Notes under the pieces: model-generated
Told to the model about the DNA's origin: nothing
Seen by the model: the letters and a program-made list of their open reading frames with translations, nothing else
Database searches by the model: none
Shown here: positions 36,402-46,769 of the stretch, piece by piece
Numbering within the stretch: position 1 is the stretch's first letter
Layout of the letters: each line of letters starts with the position of its first letter
Assembly: GCF_018309085.1 (NCBI RefSeq)
Contig: NZ_CP070502.1
Coordinates: 186,001-250,000 of the forward strand
Direction of reading: 5' to 3'
From: Sporosarcina sp. Marseille-Q4063
GTDB lineage: Bacteria; Bacillota; Bacilli; Bacillales_A; Planococcaceae
DNA: 64,000 bases
Program-made: the position numbers and the translations under genes

Positions 36402-37103
36402 TTGTTGACAACCATTAAATTATCGGAAAGGCTACTAGCAGTTGCCTCTCACATAACACAAGGAGCTATCGTTGCTGATATTGGTAGTGACCATGCCTAT
36501 TTACCAACCTATTTAGTTCAAAAAGGGATCATACAAAAAGCTGTCGCAGGTGAAGTTGTAGTCGGTCCTTATGAGACAGCAAGAAATTCTGTTTTTCGAC
36601 ACGGGGTAAGTGACAAAATAACAGTCAGGTTGGCGGACGGTCTTTTTGCTATTGAAGAAAACGACGGCATTGATACCGTAACAATCGCGGGGATGGGTGG
36701 ATCGTTAATCGCTACAATTTTGGAACAAGGAAAAAAGCGCCTCCAACATGTGAAACGTTTGATTGTTCAACCGAATCTTCATGCAAAAGCGATTCGGGAA
36801 TGGGCTGTTTCGAACAACTGGGAACTAGTGAATGAACAAATTCTGAAAGAGGATGGAAAAATCTATGAAATTCTTGTGCTTGAAAAAGGAGTTATTTCCT
36901 ACGATGATCTTGAACTATTAGTAGGTCCGTTTTTGCTTGCCGAGAAGAACAGTATTTTCCGGGAAAAATGGGAAAATGAAATCAGTCAATGGACTCAAGT
37001 GTTAAGCTCACTTGAAAAAGCGGTTGAAACCCCAGAGTTGGTTAATAAAAAAGAACAATTGTCCGGCAATATAGAAAGTCTTGGAAAGGTGTTGGAAAAA
37101 TGA
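36402..37103 (+). CDS. trmK: tRNA (adenine-22-N1)-methyltransferase
   Basis: A 233-aa SAM-dependent methyltransferase that modifies A22 of tRNAs. The SAM motif VADIGSDHAYLPTYL is at about 22-36. The start is one of two adjacent TTG codons (36402, 36405) six to nine bases behind AAGGAG. Reading further upstream would run through the terminator of the cytochrome gene. The gene overlaps nif3 by 4 bp. Confidence 0.9.
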   Translation: MLTTIKLSERLLAVASHITQGAIVADIGSDHAYLPTYLVQKGIIQKAVAGEVVVGPYETARNSVFRHGVSDKITVRLADGLFAIEENDGIDTVTIAGMGGSLIATILEQGKKRLQHVKRLIVQPNLHAKAIREWAVSNNWELVNEQILKEDGKIYEILVLEKGVISYDDLELLVGPFLLAEKNSIFREKWENEISQWTQVLSSLEKAVETPELVNKKEQLSGNIESLGKVLEK

Positions 37104-38218
37104 AAACAGTGAATGGTCATGAAGTCATCGAGCTATTTGAAAAGTGGTCTCCGAAACGGTATGCGCTTGAAGGCGATCCGGTCGGTTTACATATCGGCCA
37201 ATTGAATCGCACGGTTGAAAAAGTGCTTGTGACACTAGACGTAAACGAAGCAGTTATTGATGAAGCAATTGAAGTTGGAGCAAATCTTATTATTGCGCAT
37301 CACCCGCCTATATTTCGACCTTTAAAAAACATTGCAACAGATACGCCGCAGGGGAAAGTCATTGAAAAGTGTATTAAAAATGATATTTCAGTTTATGCTG
37401 CCCATACAAATCTTGATGTTGCACCAGGCGGGGTAAATGATTTACTTGCGGCGCGGCTAGGCCTAAAAGAAACAAAGGTCTTGTCACCAACGTATTCTGA
37501 AGCCTTGTATAAATTTGTAGTATTTAGTCCAGCTACGCATGCTGAAGAAATACGAAAAGCAATGGCATCAAGCGGAGCGGGTGCGATTGGCGAATATGAA
37601 GGATGCAGTTTTACGACGAGTGGAACTGGACGATTTACGCCGGTTGGCCAAGCGAATCCATATATAGGAGAAGTTGGGCTAGAGGAAGAGGTAGATGAAG
37701 TGAAAATCGAAGCGATTGTACCAGAGAAATTGCGTGATAAGGTGCTTCGCTCAATGCTTAAAGCTCATCCTTATGAAGAACCCGCTTATGATATATTTCA
37801 GCTGGATCAGCAAACGAATAATCTGGGACTTGGACGGGTTGGAGAATTGGATGAACAAGTCAGGCTTGGACAATTTGTTGACCGTGTAAAAAAAGCTTTC
37901 AATGTCCCTGTAGTCCGTTTTGTTGGAAATCCTTCTAAAGTTATTAAAAAGGTAGCCGTATTGGGCGGAGATGGCAATAAGTATATACACGATGCCAAAA
38001 GAAGTGGTGCGGATGTTTATGTTACCGGCGATCTTTATTATCATGTCGCCCATGATGCAGAAGCGTTAGGTCTATCGATTGTGGACCCAGGACATAATAT
38101 TGAAAAAGTGATGATTGAAGGTGTTGTAGATTATATGACAGCTGCTTGTTCGGAAGAAAAATTTGCGGTTTCATTCATCAAATCAGAAATTAAGACAGAA
38201 CCATTTCAATTCAGGTAA
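37100..38218 (+). CDS. Nif3-like dinuclear metal-centre hexameric protein
   Basis: A 372-aa protein of the NIF3/YqfO family (annotated as GTP cyclohydrolase I type 2 homologue). The metal-binding His residues lie in IAHHPPIF (about 65-72) and TNLDVAPGG; a second His-containing part is near DPGHNIE. An inserted PII-like domain occupies about 130-240. The true substrate of the family is unsettled. It overlaps trmK (ATG in the last codons), so they are co-translated as in B. subtilis yqfN-yqfO. Confidence 0.92.
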   Translation: MKTVNGHEVIELFEKWSPKRYALEGDPVGLHIGQLNRTVEKVLVTLDVNEAVIDEAIEVGANLIIAHHPPIFRPLKNIATDTPQGKVIEKCIKNDISVYAAHTNLDVAPGGVNDLLAARLGLKETKVLSPTYSEALYKFVVFSPATHAEEIRKAMASSGAGAIGEYEGCSFTTSGTGRFTPVGQANPYIGEVGLEEEVDEVKIEAIVPEKLRDKVLRSMLKAHPYEEPAYDIFQLDQQTNNLGLGRVGELDEQVRLGQFVDRVKKAFNVPVVRFVGNPSKVIKKVAVLGGDGNKYIHDAKRSGADVYVTGDLYYHVAHDAEALGLSIVDPGHNIEKVMIEGVVDYMTAACSEEKFAVSFIKSEIKTEPFQFR

Positions 38219-38223
38219 ACAAA

Positions 38224-38253
38224 AACCGGTCCTTTGCGAGAAAGGGACCGGTT
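38224..38253 (-). terminator. Terminator of ispH, possibly shared with the Nif3-like gene
   Basis: AACCGGTCC.TTT and AAAGGGACCGGTT pair with one bulge. On the minus strand TTTTTG follows, on the plus strand no T-run, so it mainly serves ispH. Confidence 0.75.
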
Positions 38254-38257
38254 GCTA

Positions 38258-39229
38258 TTAAGCATATGGTTCGATACGTTCGACTGGTGTCGGGTTTTTA
38301 ATTCTTGGTAGAATTTTTTCTAACAAAAACTTCTTTTCTGGATGATGAGTCGTTGAATCTTCAGGGTCAAATTTCTCGAGAAATGCGATGACCTCACGAA
38401 CAACAATCGTTGGGGTAGAGGCACCGGCTGTAACCGCAACAGTGTTAATGCCTTTTAACCAATCAATCTCAATCTCTGATACGTCAGAAACTCGATAAGA
38501 AGGCGTATTGGCAATTTCGACGGACACTTGCGTAAGTCGGTTCGAGTTATTACTCAATGGATCGCCCACTACTATGAGCAGGTCAGCTTCTCCAGCTTGT
38601 TCCGCAACAGCTTCTTGCCTTACTTGTGTAGCAAGACATATTTCTTGTACAGCTTCTATATGCGGATATTTAACTTTTAAAGCTTCCATCAGATGAGCAA
38701 CATCCCATTGACTCATTGTCGTTTGATTTGTGACAAGCAGTTTTTCATTGTGAACGTTTAGTTTATCAACATCATCAAGTGTCTCAATGAGGTGAACTTG
38801 TTTTGGTGCTACACCGATGGCTCCTTCAGGTTCTGGGTGATGGCGCTTACCGATGTATACAATGTCAAATCCTTCTGCTGCCTTTTCTTCAATTAAATCA
38901 TGTGTCACTGTAACATCCGGACAAGTAGCATCTATGGATACAAGTCCTTTTTTTCTAGTAAGCTCTCGAACTTCTGGAGAAACACCGTGAGCAGTGAAAA
39001 TAACTGTGCCTTTATCTGCTTTTTCCAGGATTTCCAAACGATCTTTTCCATCTAACGTGATAATGCCATCTTGTTCAAATGCTTCTGTTACGTGTTTATT
39101 GTGTACTATCATGCCCAATATATAAATGGGTCTTGGTAATGTTTTGTCGAGTGCCGCGTTTCGTGCAATGATCATTGCATCGACAACCCCGTAGCAATAG
39201 CCTCTAGGGGTAATCTTCAACACTTTCAT
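38258..39229 (-). CDS. ispH: 4-hydroxy-3-methylbut-2-enyl diphosphate reductase
   Basis: A 323-aa iron-sulfur enzyme, the last step of the MEP isoprenoid pathway. The cluster cysteines are in RGYCYGV (Cys12), ATCPDV (about 103) and EICLAT (about 200). ATG 39229 is behind GAGGAGTG. An ATG-less extension of three codons upstream is not needed. Its partner ispG is 6 kb further on, also on the minus strand. Confidence 0.95.
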   Translation of the reverse strand: MKVLKITPRGYCYGVVDAMIIARNAALDKTLPRPIYILGMIVHNKHVTEAFEQDGIITLDGKDRLEILEKADKGTVIFTAHGVSPEVRELTRKKGLVSIDATCPDVTVTHDLIEEKAAEGFDIVYIGKRHHPEPEGAIGVAPKQVHLIETLDDVDKLNVHNEKLLVTNQTTMSQWDVAHLMEALKVKYPHIEAVQEICLATQVRQEAVAEQAGEADLLIVVGDPLSNNSNRLTQVSVEIANTPSYRVSDVSEIEIDWLKGINTVAVTAGASTPTIVVREVIAFLEKFDPEDSTTHHPEKKFLLEKILPRIKNPTPVERIEPYA

Positions 39230-39294
39230 CCAATTCACTCCTCTAATAGGATTCTGTAATCTATTATAACGGAGTCAACTCGCATGTTCAAAGT

Positions 39295-39771
39295 TTATCG
39301 GTCTGGTTGAAAGATTCTTGGTATAGAAGGACGCGGGCCGCTTGGCGGGGTAAAAGCTTCTGCGGCTCTCGGTGCTGCTCTAGACGCGCCACTCGCGGCA
39401 CCGCCGGCAGTTGAAGCCCCAGTACCTTCTCCAGCGGACGGAATCGATTGAAAACCTTTATATAATTTCCACATTGCAGGTAAATTGCGCATCATTGGCG
39501 CAAACTGCTGAACAACAGGCGCATACTGTTGGGCAGTATTTATTAACCGATTAGCTGTTTGCATATAACCGTCTATTTTTGAAGGTCCTTGCCCGGAAGG
39601 AAATCCCTGAGAACCTTGTCTAGGATTAACGAACGGATTGTTCGGTCTTCCGAACTGATTTGGTTGTCCGGGCGGCTGCCCCGGTCCAGGAAATGGGCGC
39701 ATGCCAAACCCCTGCGGTCTTTGAGGTGGCGGTTGGTTTCGAGAGAATGGATAAAAAGATTCGTATCTCAA
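39295..39771 (-). CDS. yqfQ: YqfQ/VrrA-like protein
   Basis: A 158-aa protein rich in Pro, Gln and Gly in the first 70 residues (NQPPPQRPQGFG, GPGQPPGQPNQFGR), with a conserved helix region (YMQTANRLINTAQQYAPVVQQ) and an Ala-rich tail. This fits the YqfQ/VrrA family, whose B. anthracis member carries a variable repeat. The function is unknown. The start is TTG behind AAGGAG. It is divergent from cshB, as in Bacillus. Confidence 0.75.
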   Translation of the reverse strand: MRYESFYPFSRNQPPPQRPQGFGMRPFPGPGQPPGQPNQFGRPNNPFVNPRQGSQGFPSGQGPSKIDGYMQTANRLINTAQQYAPVVQQFAPMMRNLPAMWKLYKGFQSIPSAGEGTGASTAGGAASGASRAAPRAAEAFTPPSGPRPSIPRIFQPDR

Positions 39772-39887
39772 TTTTAAACTCCTTTCCTTTAATCAAAATA
39801 AACTTTCATATTGTATCGTATGCGAAAAGGACATACGACGGCACGGAATCATGGTACAATGTAGATAAGTTAGGAGGCAGATTTTTT

Positions 39888-41183
39888 ATGTCGAAATTCA
39901 CAGATTATCAATTTCAGCCGTTTCTCCGAGAAGCGATTCGGGAACTCGGCTTTGAAAGTCCAACACCCATTCAGAAGGAAATTATTCCATTAATCCTTCG
40001 CGGTACTTCAGCAATTGGTCAAGCGCACACTGGAACAGGGAAATCCCACAGTTTCCTTATTCCAATTGCTGAAAGAACCGATAGTTCTACAGATGATGTA
40101 CAAGCAGTTGTTGTAGCACCGACACGAGAGTTAGCTACTCAGTTATTTGATGAACTTGCAAAACTAACTAAGGAAACTGCCATTCGGTCGTCGCTTCTTA
40201 TTGGTGGAACCGATAAGGATCGATCAGCTAGCCGATTGAAATCCAATCCACATATAGTGGTTGGAACACCTGGAAGAATTAATTATATGGTCGAAAATGG
40301 TGCGTTATTAATCCACACGGCTAAGATTCTTGTTATTGATGAAGCGGACTTGGCCTTTGATATGGGCTTTGTTGAAGATATTGATAAGTTCGCTTCAAAA
40401 ATGCCGTCAGATCTAGAAATGTATGTATTTTCCGCGACAATTCCAGAAAACTTAAAACCATTTCTAAATAAGTATATGGAATCGCCTGCGCATGTGAAGA
40501 TTGGAAAGCGTAAATCTTTAACAGAAGGTATGCGTTATTCACTTGTTCCAGTTCGGGGAATGCAACGCGAGAAGAAATTGTTGCAAGTACTTGAAGGGAT
40601 CACGCCATACTTGGCAATCATCTTTACAAATACCCGGAAAAATGCAGATGCATTGGCAGACTTCATGGCAGAATCCGGAATCAAAGTCGGGAAGATTCAT
40701 GGTGATCTATCACCGCGTGAAAGAACACGTATGATGAAAAGAATCCGCGACTTGGAATTCGAATATATTGTTGCGACCGATCTTGCTGCTCGGGGCATTG
40801 ATATTCCTGGTGTCAGCCACGTTATTAACTACGAATTACCCGATGAATTAGAATTCTTCATTCACCGTGTCGGACGCACAGCACGAGCAGGACTTGAAGG
40901 AACTGCAATCACCTTATATGATCCATCCGAAGAGGATAAAATCATCCGAATAGAAGCAATGGGAATTCCGTTTGTTCACGAAGAAGTGAAAAAAGGTGAA
41001 TGGGTTGAAATTAAGGAAAGACACGCAAGAAAAAAGAGAACGAAGCAATTAGACGATATTGATCGGAAAGCCATTGCTTTTGTTCGTAAACCTAAAAAAG
41101 TCAAACCGGGCTATAAGAAAAAAATGGCCCAACAAATTGAAAACATAAAGAAACGTGAAAGGAGAATTAAGCGTAAAAAATGA
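39888..41183 (+). CDS. cshB: DEAD-box ATP-dependent RNA helicase CshB
   Basis: A 431-aa RNA helicase. Motif I is AHTGTGKS, motif [12 protein letters not shown], motif III FSAT and motif [13 protein letters not shown] Lys/Arg-rich tail ends the protein ([21 protein letters not shown] minus a few residues). The start is ATG 39888 with TTAGGAGGC 10 bp upstream. The open frame extends far upstream, opposite yqfQ, but without similarity. It overlaps nfo by 4 bp. In B. subtilis it supports growth and ribosome or mRNA work in the cold. Confidence 0.93.
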   Translation: MSKFTDYQFQPFLREAIRELGFESPTPIQKEIIPLILRGTSAIGQAHTGTGKSHSFLIPIAERTDSSTDDVQAVVVAPTRELATQLFDELAKLTKETAIRSSLLIGGTDKDRSASRLKSNPHIVVGTPGRINYMVENGALLIHTAKILVIDEADLAFDMGFVEDIDKFASKMPSDLEMYVFSATIPENLKPFLNKYMESPAHVKIGKRKSLTEGMRYSLVPVRGMQREKKLLQVLEGITPYLAIIFTNTRKNADALADFMAESGIKVGKIHGDLSPRERTRMMKRIRDLEFEYIVATDLAARGIDIPGVSHVINYELPDELEFFIHRVGRTARAGLEGTAITLYDPSEEDKIIRIEAMGIPFVHEEVKKGEWVEIKERHARKKRTKQLDDIDRKAIAFVRKPKKVKPGYKKKMAQQIENIKKRERRIKRKK

Positions 41184-42085
41184 CAGTTATAAAACCTTTA
41201 TTACTTGGATCTCACGTTTCAATGAGCGGGAAGAAAATGTTACTCGGTTCAAGTGAGGATGCACTTAATTATGGTGCAACAACATTCATGATTTACACAG
41301 GAGCACCGCAAAACACGCGCAGAAAGCCAATCGAGGAGCTAAATATCGAGGAAGGCTTGAAACATATGAAGGCCAATGGCATTTCAGACATTGTTGTTCA
41401 TGCTCCGTACATTATAAATATTGCAAACACTACAAAGCCGGCTACCTTTCAATTAGGTGTTGACTTTTTGCAAAAGGAAATTGAACGAACAGCTGCACTG
41501 GGAGTGAATCAAATCGTTCTTCATCCGGGTGCTCATGTCGGTGCCGGCGTTGAAGCTGGAACTGCAAAAATAATCGAAGGATTAAATGAAGTGCTATCTC
41601 AAGATTACCCAGTTCGTATCGCGCTAGAAACCATGGCCGGTAAAGGAACAGAAATTGGTCGCAATTTTGATGAAATAGCCAGAATTATCGACGGCGTGAC
41701 CCATAATGAGCGTTTGTCTGTATGCTTTGATACTTGTCACGTTCATGACGCTGGTTATGATATTGTAAATGACTTCAAAGGCGTTCTCGATGAATTCGAT
41801 CATATCGTGGGCAAAGATCGAATCTCTGTTATTCATGTGAACGATAGCAAAAATGAACGTGGTGCAATGAAGGATCGACATGAAAACTTGGGCTTCGGTC
41901 ATATTGGATTCGAAGCATTAAACTTTATTGTCCATCACCCCGAATTCCAAAGCATTCCAAAAATTTTGGAGACACCTTTTGTTGGAGCCGATCCAAAGAA
42001 AAAGGTTGCCCCTTATAAATTTGAAATTGAAATGCTTAAGTCGAATATGTTCCAGCCAGATAAAATTGAACTTCTAAAAGTATAA
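41180..42085 (+). CDS. nfo: Endonuclease IV
   Basis: A 301-aa TIM-barrel AP endonuclease with a trinuclear zinc site for base-excision repair. Metal ligands are seen in [47 protein letters not shown] and [10 protein letters not shown]. The start lies inside the last codons of cshB. In B. subtilis it is made in sporulating cells (sigma-G). Nothing unusual is seen. Confidence 0.96.
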   Translation: MTVIKPLLLGSHVSMSGKKMLLGSSEDALNYGATTFMIYTGAPQNTRRKPIEELNIEEGLKHMKANGISDIVVHAPYIINIANTTKPATFQLGVDFLQKEIERTAALGVNQIVLHPGAHVGAGVEAGTAKIIEGLNEVLSQDYPVRIALETMAGKGTEIGRNFDEIARIIDGVTHNERLSVCFDTCHVHDAGYDIVNDFKGVLDEFDHIVGKDRISVIHVNDSKNERGAMKDRHENLGFGHIGFEALNFIVHHPEFQSIPKILETPFVGADPKKKVAPYKFEIEMLKSNMFQPDKIELLKV

Positions 42086-42092
42086 AAGATAA

Positions 42093-42126
42093 CCCGTCAA
42101 CAGACTAGTCGTTGTTGACGGGCTTT
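42093..42126 (+). terminator. Terminator of cshB-nfo
   Basis: CCCGTCAACA and TGTTGACGGG pair perfectly around a 10-nt loop, followed by CTTTT. Confidence 0.82.
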
Positions 42127-42146
42127 TCATTGCCTAATTGCGTGTA

Positions 42147-42395
42147 TCATCGTTTTGCATCGAAATACATTTTCAGTAATTGTTCGGCTTTACGATCGCC
42201 AATTGCAATTCTAACTTTCTTTATGAAGACTTCAGGTATCCCAGTGAATATCCAGTGAAATGAAACTTCATCTAATAAAGGACGTAGTGCTCTTATTTCT
42301 GAAGTTGTTAAATCAATTCCATACGAGCTTGCAAAAGCTTTTACATCATAATCACTGCTCATTTTTAACTCATTTAATAATTGAACATAGTCCAT
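42147..42395 (-). CDS. yqfT: DUF2624 family protein YqfT
   Basis: An 82-aa, mostly helical protein of the DUF2624 (YqfT) family, here between nfo and the zinc transporter genes as in B. subtilis. The ribosome-binding site is AAGGATGAG before ATG. Function is unknown, with no membrane segment and no Cys. Confidence 0.8.
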   Translation of the reverse strand: MDYVQLLNELKMSSDYDVKAFASSYGIDLTTSEIRALRPLLDEVSFHWIFTGIPEVFIKKVRIAIGDRKAEQLLKMYFDAKR

Positions 42396-42443
42396 TAACT
42401 CATCCTTCTTTCTTTAAAGGTTGTATCCCGAGTTACCTTGTAT

Positions 42444-42471
42444 TATAATTAACAAATCGTAATCATTCCTA
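42444..42471 (+). promoter_or_regulatory. znuC promoter -10 box with overlapping Zur box
   Basis: TATAAT (42444-42449) is followed by TCGTAATCATTCCTA (42457-42471), which fits the Bacillus Zur operator (7-1-7 inverted repeat, TCGTAAT-N-ATTACGA) with two changes in the right half. It lies across the expected +1. Zinc-loaded Zur, encoded at the end of this operon, would repress it. Confidence 0.75.
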
Positions 42472-42493
42472 TTAGGAAGAAAGGAACCACCCT

Positions 42494-43264
42494 ATGAAAA
42501 ATATACTTATTGATTTGGACGATGTTTATTTTAGTTATGAGCAAACAACTGTCCTTGAAAATATAGACTTAACTGTAAAAGAAGGGGAGTTCTGGGCGCT
42601 TATCGGGCCAAACGGGTCGGGAAAATCAACACTTATCAATATTATTCTTGGACTTTTGAAACCGAATCGCGGTTCAGTATTGTTATTCGAACAAGATGTG
42701 GAGCGTTTTCAACACCGGGAACTAATTGGCTACGTTTCTCAAAAATCAAATTCATTTAACTCTGGGTTCCCTGCAACTGTTATGGAAGTTGTTAGAAGCG
42801 GCCTGACAAGAAAAACAGGCTTATTTAAAAGTTTTGCTAACAGAGATGAAAAAAAAGCAATTCATGCACTAAGCGTAGTTGGTATGGAAGAGTATGCAAA
42901 ACAAAATATCGGAGAATTATCCGGTGGTCAGCAGCAGCGCGTATTTATTGCGCGGGCACTTGTGGGTGATCCAAAACTGTTAGTGATGGACGAACCAACT
43001 GTAGGCATAGATCAACAAAATGTGAAATCGTTTTATTCTATGCTAAATAAATTGAATCGTGAACATGGTATTGCTATTTTGCTAGTCACGCATGAAATCG
43101 ATTTAGTTACAGATTTAGCAACGCATGTCGCTTGTTTAAACCGTACGATTCACTTCCATGGTATGCAATCAGACTTCAAGAAAATGGAAGATGAAGATAT
43201 ATCAAAATGGTATGGTCATCCAGTTAGACGTGTCCATCAGCATACAGAGGAGACGGAATCATGA
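42494..43264 (+). CDS. znuC: Zinc ABC transporter, ATP-binding protein
   Basis: A 256-aa ABC ATPase that powers zinc import. Walker A is GPNGSGKST (about 38-46), the signature is LSGGQQQR and Walker B LLVMDEPT. The ribosome-binding site is AGAAAGGA. It overlaps the permease gene by 4 bp. The zinc-binding lipoprotein (ZnuA/AdcA) is not in this operon. Confidence 0.92.
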   Translation: MKNILIDLDDVYFSYEQTTVLENIDLTVKEGEFWALIGPNGSGKSTLINIILGLLKPNRGSVLLFEQDVERFQHRELIGYVSQKSNSFNSGFPATVMEVVRSGLTRKTGLFKSFANRDEKKAIHALSVVGMEEYAKQNIGELSGGQQQRVFIARALVGDPKLLVMDEPTVGIDQQNVKSFYSMLNKLNREHGIAILLVTHEIDLVTDLATHVACLNRTIHFHGMQSDFKKMEDEDISKWYGHPVRRVHQHTEETES

Positions 43265-44127
43265 TTAATGCACTTCTTACTTATGAATTTTTACAAAATG
43301 CGTTTTTATCCGGAATAATTATCGGTGTTATCGCGCCTCTTCTCGGACTTTTTATTGTTGTTCGACGTCTTGCTTTAATCGCTGACGCCTTAAGCCATGT
43401 AGCGCTTGCGGGAATTGCGGGAAGTCTGTTTTTGAGTCAACAAGTTTTGTTTTTCTCCGGACTTAATCCCGTGTATCTTGGAATCGGCTCTGCGGTCGGC
43501 GGATCTCTCTTAATCGAAAAGTTAAGAGGTATGTATGAGCATTATGAAGAATTGGCTATTCCAGTGATATTGTCAGCTGGGATTGGGTTTGGCGCAATAT
43601 TTATTTCTCTTTCTAAAGGGTTTGGCTCTGATTTAATCGGTTATTTATTTGGCTCGGTTTCAGCTGTCAGCCGACAGGATTTACTCATTGTTATCGTGAT
43701 TGCTATTATCGTTATCGGGTACATTCGATTTTTATATAAGGAACTTTTCGTGCTTTCATTTGACCCGGAATACTCGAAAGTGTCGGGCATTAATGCTCGT
43801 TTTATTCAAATGTTTTTTATGATAATTACAGCGCTCGTTATCGGTGCATCGATGCGAATTGTAGGCATATTGCTCGTTTCATCATTGATGACTGTTCCTG
43901 TTGCAGCAGCCATGCAAATCGCCAAAAGTTTTAAAGGGGCTATGATTTATTCCATCATTTTCGGGGAGATTGCAGTAATTATAGGCCTGTTTTCTGCCTA
44001 TCATTTGGATATCGCACCCGGCGGAACAATTGTTGTCACATCGATTCTATTGTTGTTAATTGTCTTGGCTTGGAAAAAAGTCCGTGGTGATCGGAAAACT
44101 GTTAATGTTGAGGGGGAGCTTGTATGA
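43261..44127 (+). CDS. znuB: Zinc ABC transporter, permease
   Basis: A 288-aa membrane protein of the ABC-3 family (metal-ion permeases) with about eight helices. It carries the family stretch LALIADALSHVALAG (about 36-50). It is the membrane part of the importer powered by the preceding ATPase. It overlaps zur by 4 bp, so the three are translationally coupled. Confidence 0.92.
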   Translation: MINALLTYEFLQNAFLSGIIIGVIAPLLGLFIVVRRLALIADALSHVALAGIAGSLFLSQQVLFFSGLNPVYLGIGSAVGGSLLIEKLRGMYEHYEELAIPVILSAGIGFGAIFISLSKGFGSDLIGYLFGSVSAVSRQDLLIVIVIAIIVIGYIRFLYKELFVLSFDPEYSKVSGINARFIQMFFMIITALVIGASMRIVGILLVSSLMTVPVAAAMQIAKSFKGAMIYSIIFGEIAVIIGLFSAYHLDIAPGGTIVVTSILLLLIVLAWKKVRGDRKTVNVEGELV

Positions 44128-44537
44128 CGATTGATGAAGCATGGCGTATTCTTGGAGAAAATCAATTGAAGCGAACCAAAAATAGAGAAGTACTGCTAGA
44201 TTTGTTTTTGGAAAATGATCGCTATTTAACGGCTGGAACGATAAAAGATTTCATGGAATCCGAAAATCCAGGCATAAGTTTTGATACGATATACCGAAAT
44301 TTAACGACATTTACTGAATTAGGAATTCTAGAGGAAACTGAACTGTCGGGTGAAAGACATTTTCGAATGCACTGTGATGCGGGTGTTCATCATCATCATT
44401 TCATTTGTACAACATGCGGTAAAACACAAAACATTCCAGATTGCCCGATGGATTTAATCGCTATAAACTTGCCGAACTATGAAATTAAAGGGCATAAATT
44501 TGAAATATATGGTAAATGCCCGTTATGTGTTGCATGA
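44124..44537 (+). CDS. zur: Zinc uptake regulator, Fur family
   Basis: A 137-aa Fur-family repressor. The DNA-binding helix is in ISFDTIYRNLTTFTELGILEE. The metal-binding parts are HHHHFICTTCGK (about 89-100) and the C-terminal CPLC, two CXXC pairs for the structural zinc. Its place behind zinc importer genes and the Zur-type box ahead of them identify it as Zur rather than Fur or PerR. Confidence 0.9.
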   Translation: MTIDEAWRILGENQLKRTKNREVLLDLFLENDRYLTAGTIKDFMESENPGISFDTIYRNLTTFTELGILEETELSGERHFRMHCDAGVHHHHFICTTCGKTQNIPDCPMDLIAINLPNYEIKGHKFEIYGKCPLCVA

Positions 44538-44545
44538 AAAAGAAA

Positions 44546-44586
44546 AAACGGTGTGCAACTCAATATTTTGAGTCGCACACCGTTTA
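44546..44586. terminator. Bidirectional terminator between zur and yqfW
   Basis: AAACGGTGTGC.ACTCA pairs with TGAGT.GCACACCGTTT. Its right arm overlaps the stop codon of the minus-strand gene, and TTTATTTC or TTTTTTC-like tracts flank it. Confidence 0.85.
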
Positions 44587-45171
44587 TTTCGTTACGGCTG
44601 TTTCTATTGGAAATAATCTTTGGATCCATTTATTGGCTTCTTGCCAGTCATAAACACGAATTACACTTTCGGGAATTGGTTTTCTATTGTAAGGCGTGTC
44701 GAACAGAATAACTGGGATATCGAGTTCTTCACTGATATCAACAGCATTGTCATGTTTATCCTCGAAAAAAGCATGTACATTATGTTTTTTTGCAGCCTCA
44801 ATTTTATAATGACTTCCGATTAACTCGATATGATCGTACGGAATCTCTTCGCGTTTGAACCAATCAGTTGTAGTATCAAGTACGTTTTCACCACGTGCCG
44901 AAATATAAAATAATTCATATTGCGGCAACCAACTTTCCAAAATTTCCTTTGCAAATTCCTGCGGTGGGGAAGTGTCATAAATCATTGCTTCTGCAGTTTT
45001 ATACCACTCATAAAATTGCTTCGGATCTACAGAAAAAGCTTTTGTTAAATCATATTCTTTAATGTCATCAAGTACGAGCTCAACTTGATATTGCTTATTG
45101 ATATGCGGTAAGAGGGCAGTAGGGCAAGTTACAGTTCCGTCGATATCGATTCCAAACCGATAATTTCTCAT
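44584..45171 (-). CDS. yqfW: HAD-superfamily nucleotidase-like protein (YqfW)
   Basis: A 195-aa protein of the putative 5'(3')-deoxyribonucleotidase/YqfW group. The HAD nucleophile motif is GIDIDGTVT (about 7-15), the second motif YISARGE (about 90) and the third FFEDKHDNA (about 135). It starts four bases inside the end of ispG (overlap), so it is co-translated with it. Substrate is unknown. Confidence 0.82.
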   Translation of the reverse strand: MRNYRFGIDIDGTVTCPTALLPHINKQYQVELVLDDIKEYDLTKAFSVDPKQFYEWYKTAEAMIYDTSPPQEFAKEILESWLPQYELFYISARGENVLDTTTDWFKREEIPYDHIELIGSHYKIEAAKKHNVHAFFEDKHDNAVDISEELDIPVILFDTPYNRKPIPESVIRVYDWQEANKWIQRLFPIETAVTK

Positions 45172-46292
45172 TTAGCGCCTTCCGCTTCAAGTAATAATTC
45201 TTCTTGACGTTTCTTTTCGAAGTATTCTTCCGCAAGTTTGTCGATTTCGACTTTTAATTCTTCAACCATTGTTTCCTCAGGGACTTTTCGAACGGTTTTT
45301 CCTTTCATGAATAAAAGGCCTTCACCGCGTGCTCCCGCTATACCGATATCCGCTTCTCTAGCTTCTCCTGGACCGTTTACCGCGCAACCAAGAACCGCCA
45401 CTTTAAGCGGTGCTTTTATGTTTGAAATATATTCTTCGACTTCATTTGCAATTGAGATTAGGTCGATTTCAATTCGTCCGCATGTAGGACAAGAGATAAG
45501 TGTCGCTGCATCGGAAGAGAGACCGAACACCTTTAATAATTCACGACCGACTTTAACTTCTTCAACTGGATCCGCGCTAAGCGATACACGAAGCGTGTTT
45601 CCGATTCCAGCTGAAAGGAGTGTTCCGAGGCCTGCAGAGCTTTTTACGGTTCCAGCAAATTGAGTTCCGGATTCGGTGATCCCTAGGTGAAGCGGGTAAT
45701 CGAATGCGGCTGCAGCTTTCATATAAGCTTCCACTGCAAGATTCACATCGGATGCTTTAAGTGAAACGATAATATCATGAAAATCGAGATCTTCTAATAT
45801 TTTAATATGATGCAGGGCACTTTCAACCATTCCATCAGCAGTTGGATAGCCGTACTTTTCAAGGATTTTTCTTTCCAGTGATCCGGCATTAACGCCAATT
45901 CGAATTGGAATACCTTTCGCTTTAGCAGCATTAACAACTGCTTCGACTTTTGCTTGTCTGCCGATATTGCCTGGATTAATCCGGATTTTATCCGCGCCTT
46001 GTTCAATTGCAATTAAAGCTAGTTTGTAATCGAAATGGATATCAACGACGAGCGGCACATTAATTCGCTTTTTGATAGCTCCAATGGAAAGCGCTGCGCG
46101 TTCATCTGGACATGCGACTCTAATGATTTGCACGCCAGCTTCTTCAAGTCGCAGAATTTCTTCAACTGTAGCATCTACATCGTGGGTTTTAGTTGTTGTC
46201 ATGCTTTGTATAAATAGTTCATCACTTCCGCCAATCGTTAAATTACCGACTCGCACTGGACGTGTTTTAGATCGGTGAATAATTTCACTCAT
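45168..46292 (-). CDS. ispG: 4-hydroxy-3-methylbut-2-en-1-yl diphosphate synthase
   Basis: A 374-aa iron-sulfur enzyme, the penultimate MEP-pathway step. The TIM-barrel N-terminal half begins [17 protein letters not shown]. The cluster cysteines are in ISCPTCGR (about 264-271) and [10 protein letters not shown] (about 303-312). The C-terminal Glu-rich tail is a little longer than usual. Ribosome-binding site AAGGAGTG before ATG. Confidence 0.96.
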   Translation of the reverse strand: MSEIIHRSKTRPVRVGNLTIGGSDELFIQSMTTTKTHDVDATVEEILRLEEAGVQIIRVACPDERAALSIGAIKKRINVPLVVDIHFDYKLALIAIEQGADKIRINPGNIGRQAKVEAVVNAAKAKGIPIRIGVNAGSLERKILEKYGYPTADGMVESALHHIKILEDLDFHDIIVSLKASDVNLAVEAYMKAAAAFDYPLHLGITESGTQFAGTVKSSAGLGTLLSAGIGNTLRVSLSADPVEEVKVGRELLKVFGLSSDAATLISCPTCGRIEIDLISIANEVEEYISNIKAPLKVAVLGCAVNGPGEAREADIGIAGARGEGLLFMKGKTVRKVPEETMVEELKVEIDKLAEEYFEKKRQEELLLEAEGAK

Positions 46293-46384
46293 TAATTGTT
46301 CACTCCTTAGTTTGTTAAAGACAGTCTATTGTTTATATTTTATCAATCTATGTAGAGAAAAGGCAAGAGAATGCCTTATATTGC

Positions 46385-46711
46385 TTATTCTACGCAATTA
46401 GTTGCTTGGATGCTAGACATAGGAAGCTTTATTTTTTCTCCACCGACAATTTCTTGTTTTTGTAAATGCGGGTTTAATGAATAAAATTTAGTCAATCTAT
46501 CAAGCAGGGTTGTTTCATGATCAGGGTAAAGTGCAAATAGTGATTGGATGGTATCGTTATCAATTGACGTTACAGTAATTGAATAAGTTTCATCTTCACA
46601 CTTTTTTGGTTCATCAACAAATGTTTTAGTAGGGATTGTCCCTTCAACGAGGTCGATGCGAATAAAGTGGATTAGAGTGAAAATTATAGCTGCGATTAGT
46701 AGTATTCTCAT
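46385..46711 (-). CDS. LysM-like membrane-anchored protein (YqfZ-like)
   Basis: A 108-aa protein with an N-terminal membrane helix or signal (RILLIAAIIFTLIHFI) and a C-terminal LysM-like module (LTKFYSLNPHLQKQEIVGGEKIKLP minus a few residues), extracytoplasmic. ATG 46711 has AAAGGGGG eight bases upstream. In B. subtilis yqfZ, also LysM-like, is in the same place. The assignment of the symbol is not firm. Confidence 0.65.
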   Translation of the reverse strand: MRILLIAAIIFTLIHFIRIDLVEGTIPTKTFVDEPKKCEDETYSITVTSIDNDTIQSLFALYPDHETTLLDRLTKFYSLNPHLQKQEIVGGEKIKLPMSSIQATNCVE

Positions 46712-46769
46712 TAAAATTCCCCCTTTCGCCAATGTATGCGGGAAAGAAGGAATTATTCATCGGTTTTTA

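Noticed and set aside
39660..39887. Long N-terminal extension of CshB
   Set aside because: The extension is antisense to yqfQ. ATG 39888 has a proper ribosome-binding site and gives the family's normal N terminus.
45238..45663. Plus-strand frame of 141 codons opposite ispG
   Set aside because: It is an antisense shadow of ispG with no ribosome-binding site and low-complexity composition.
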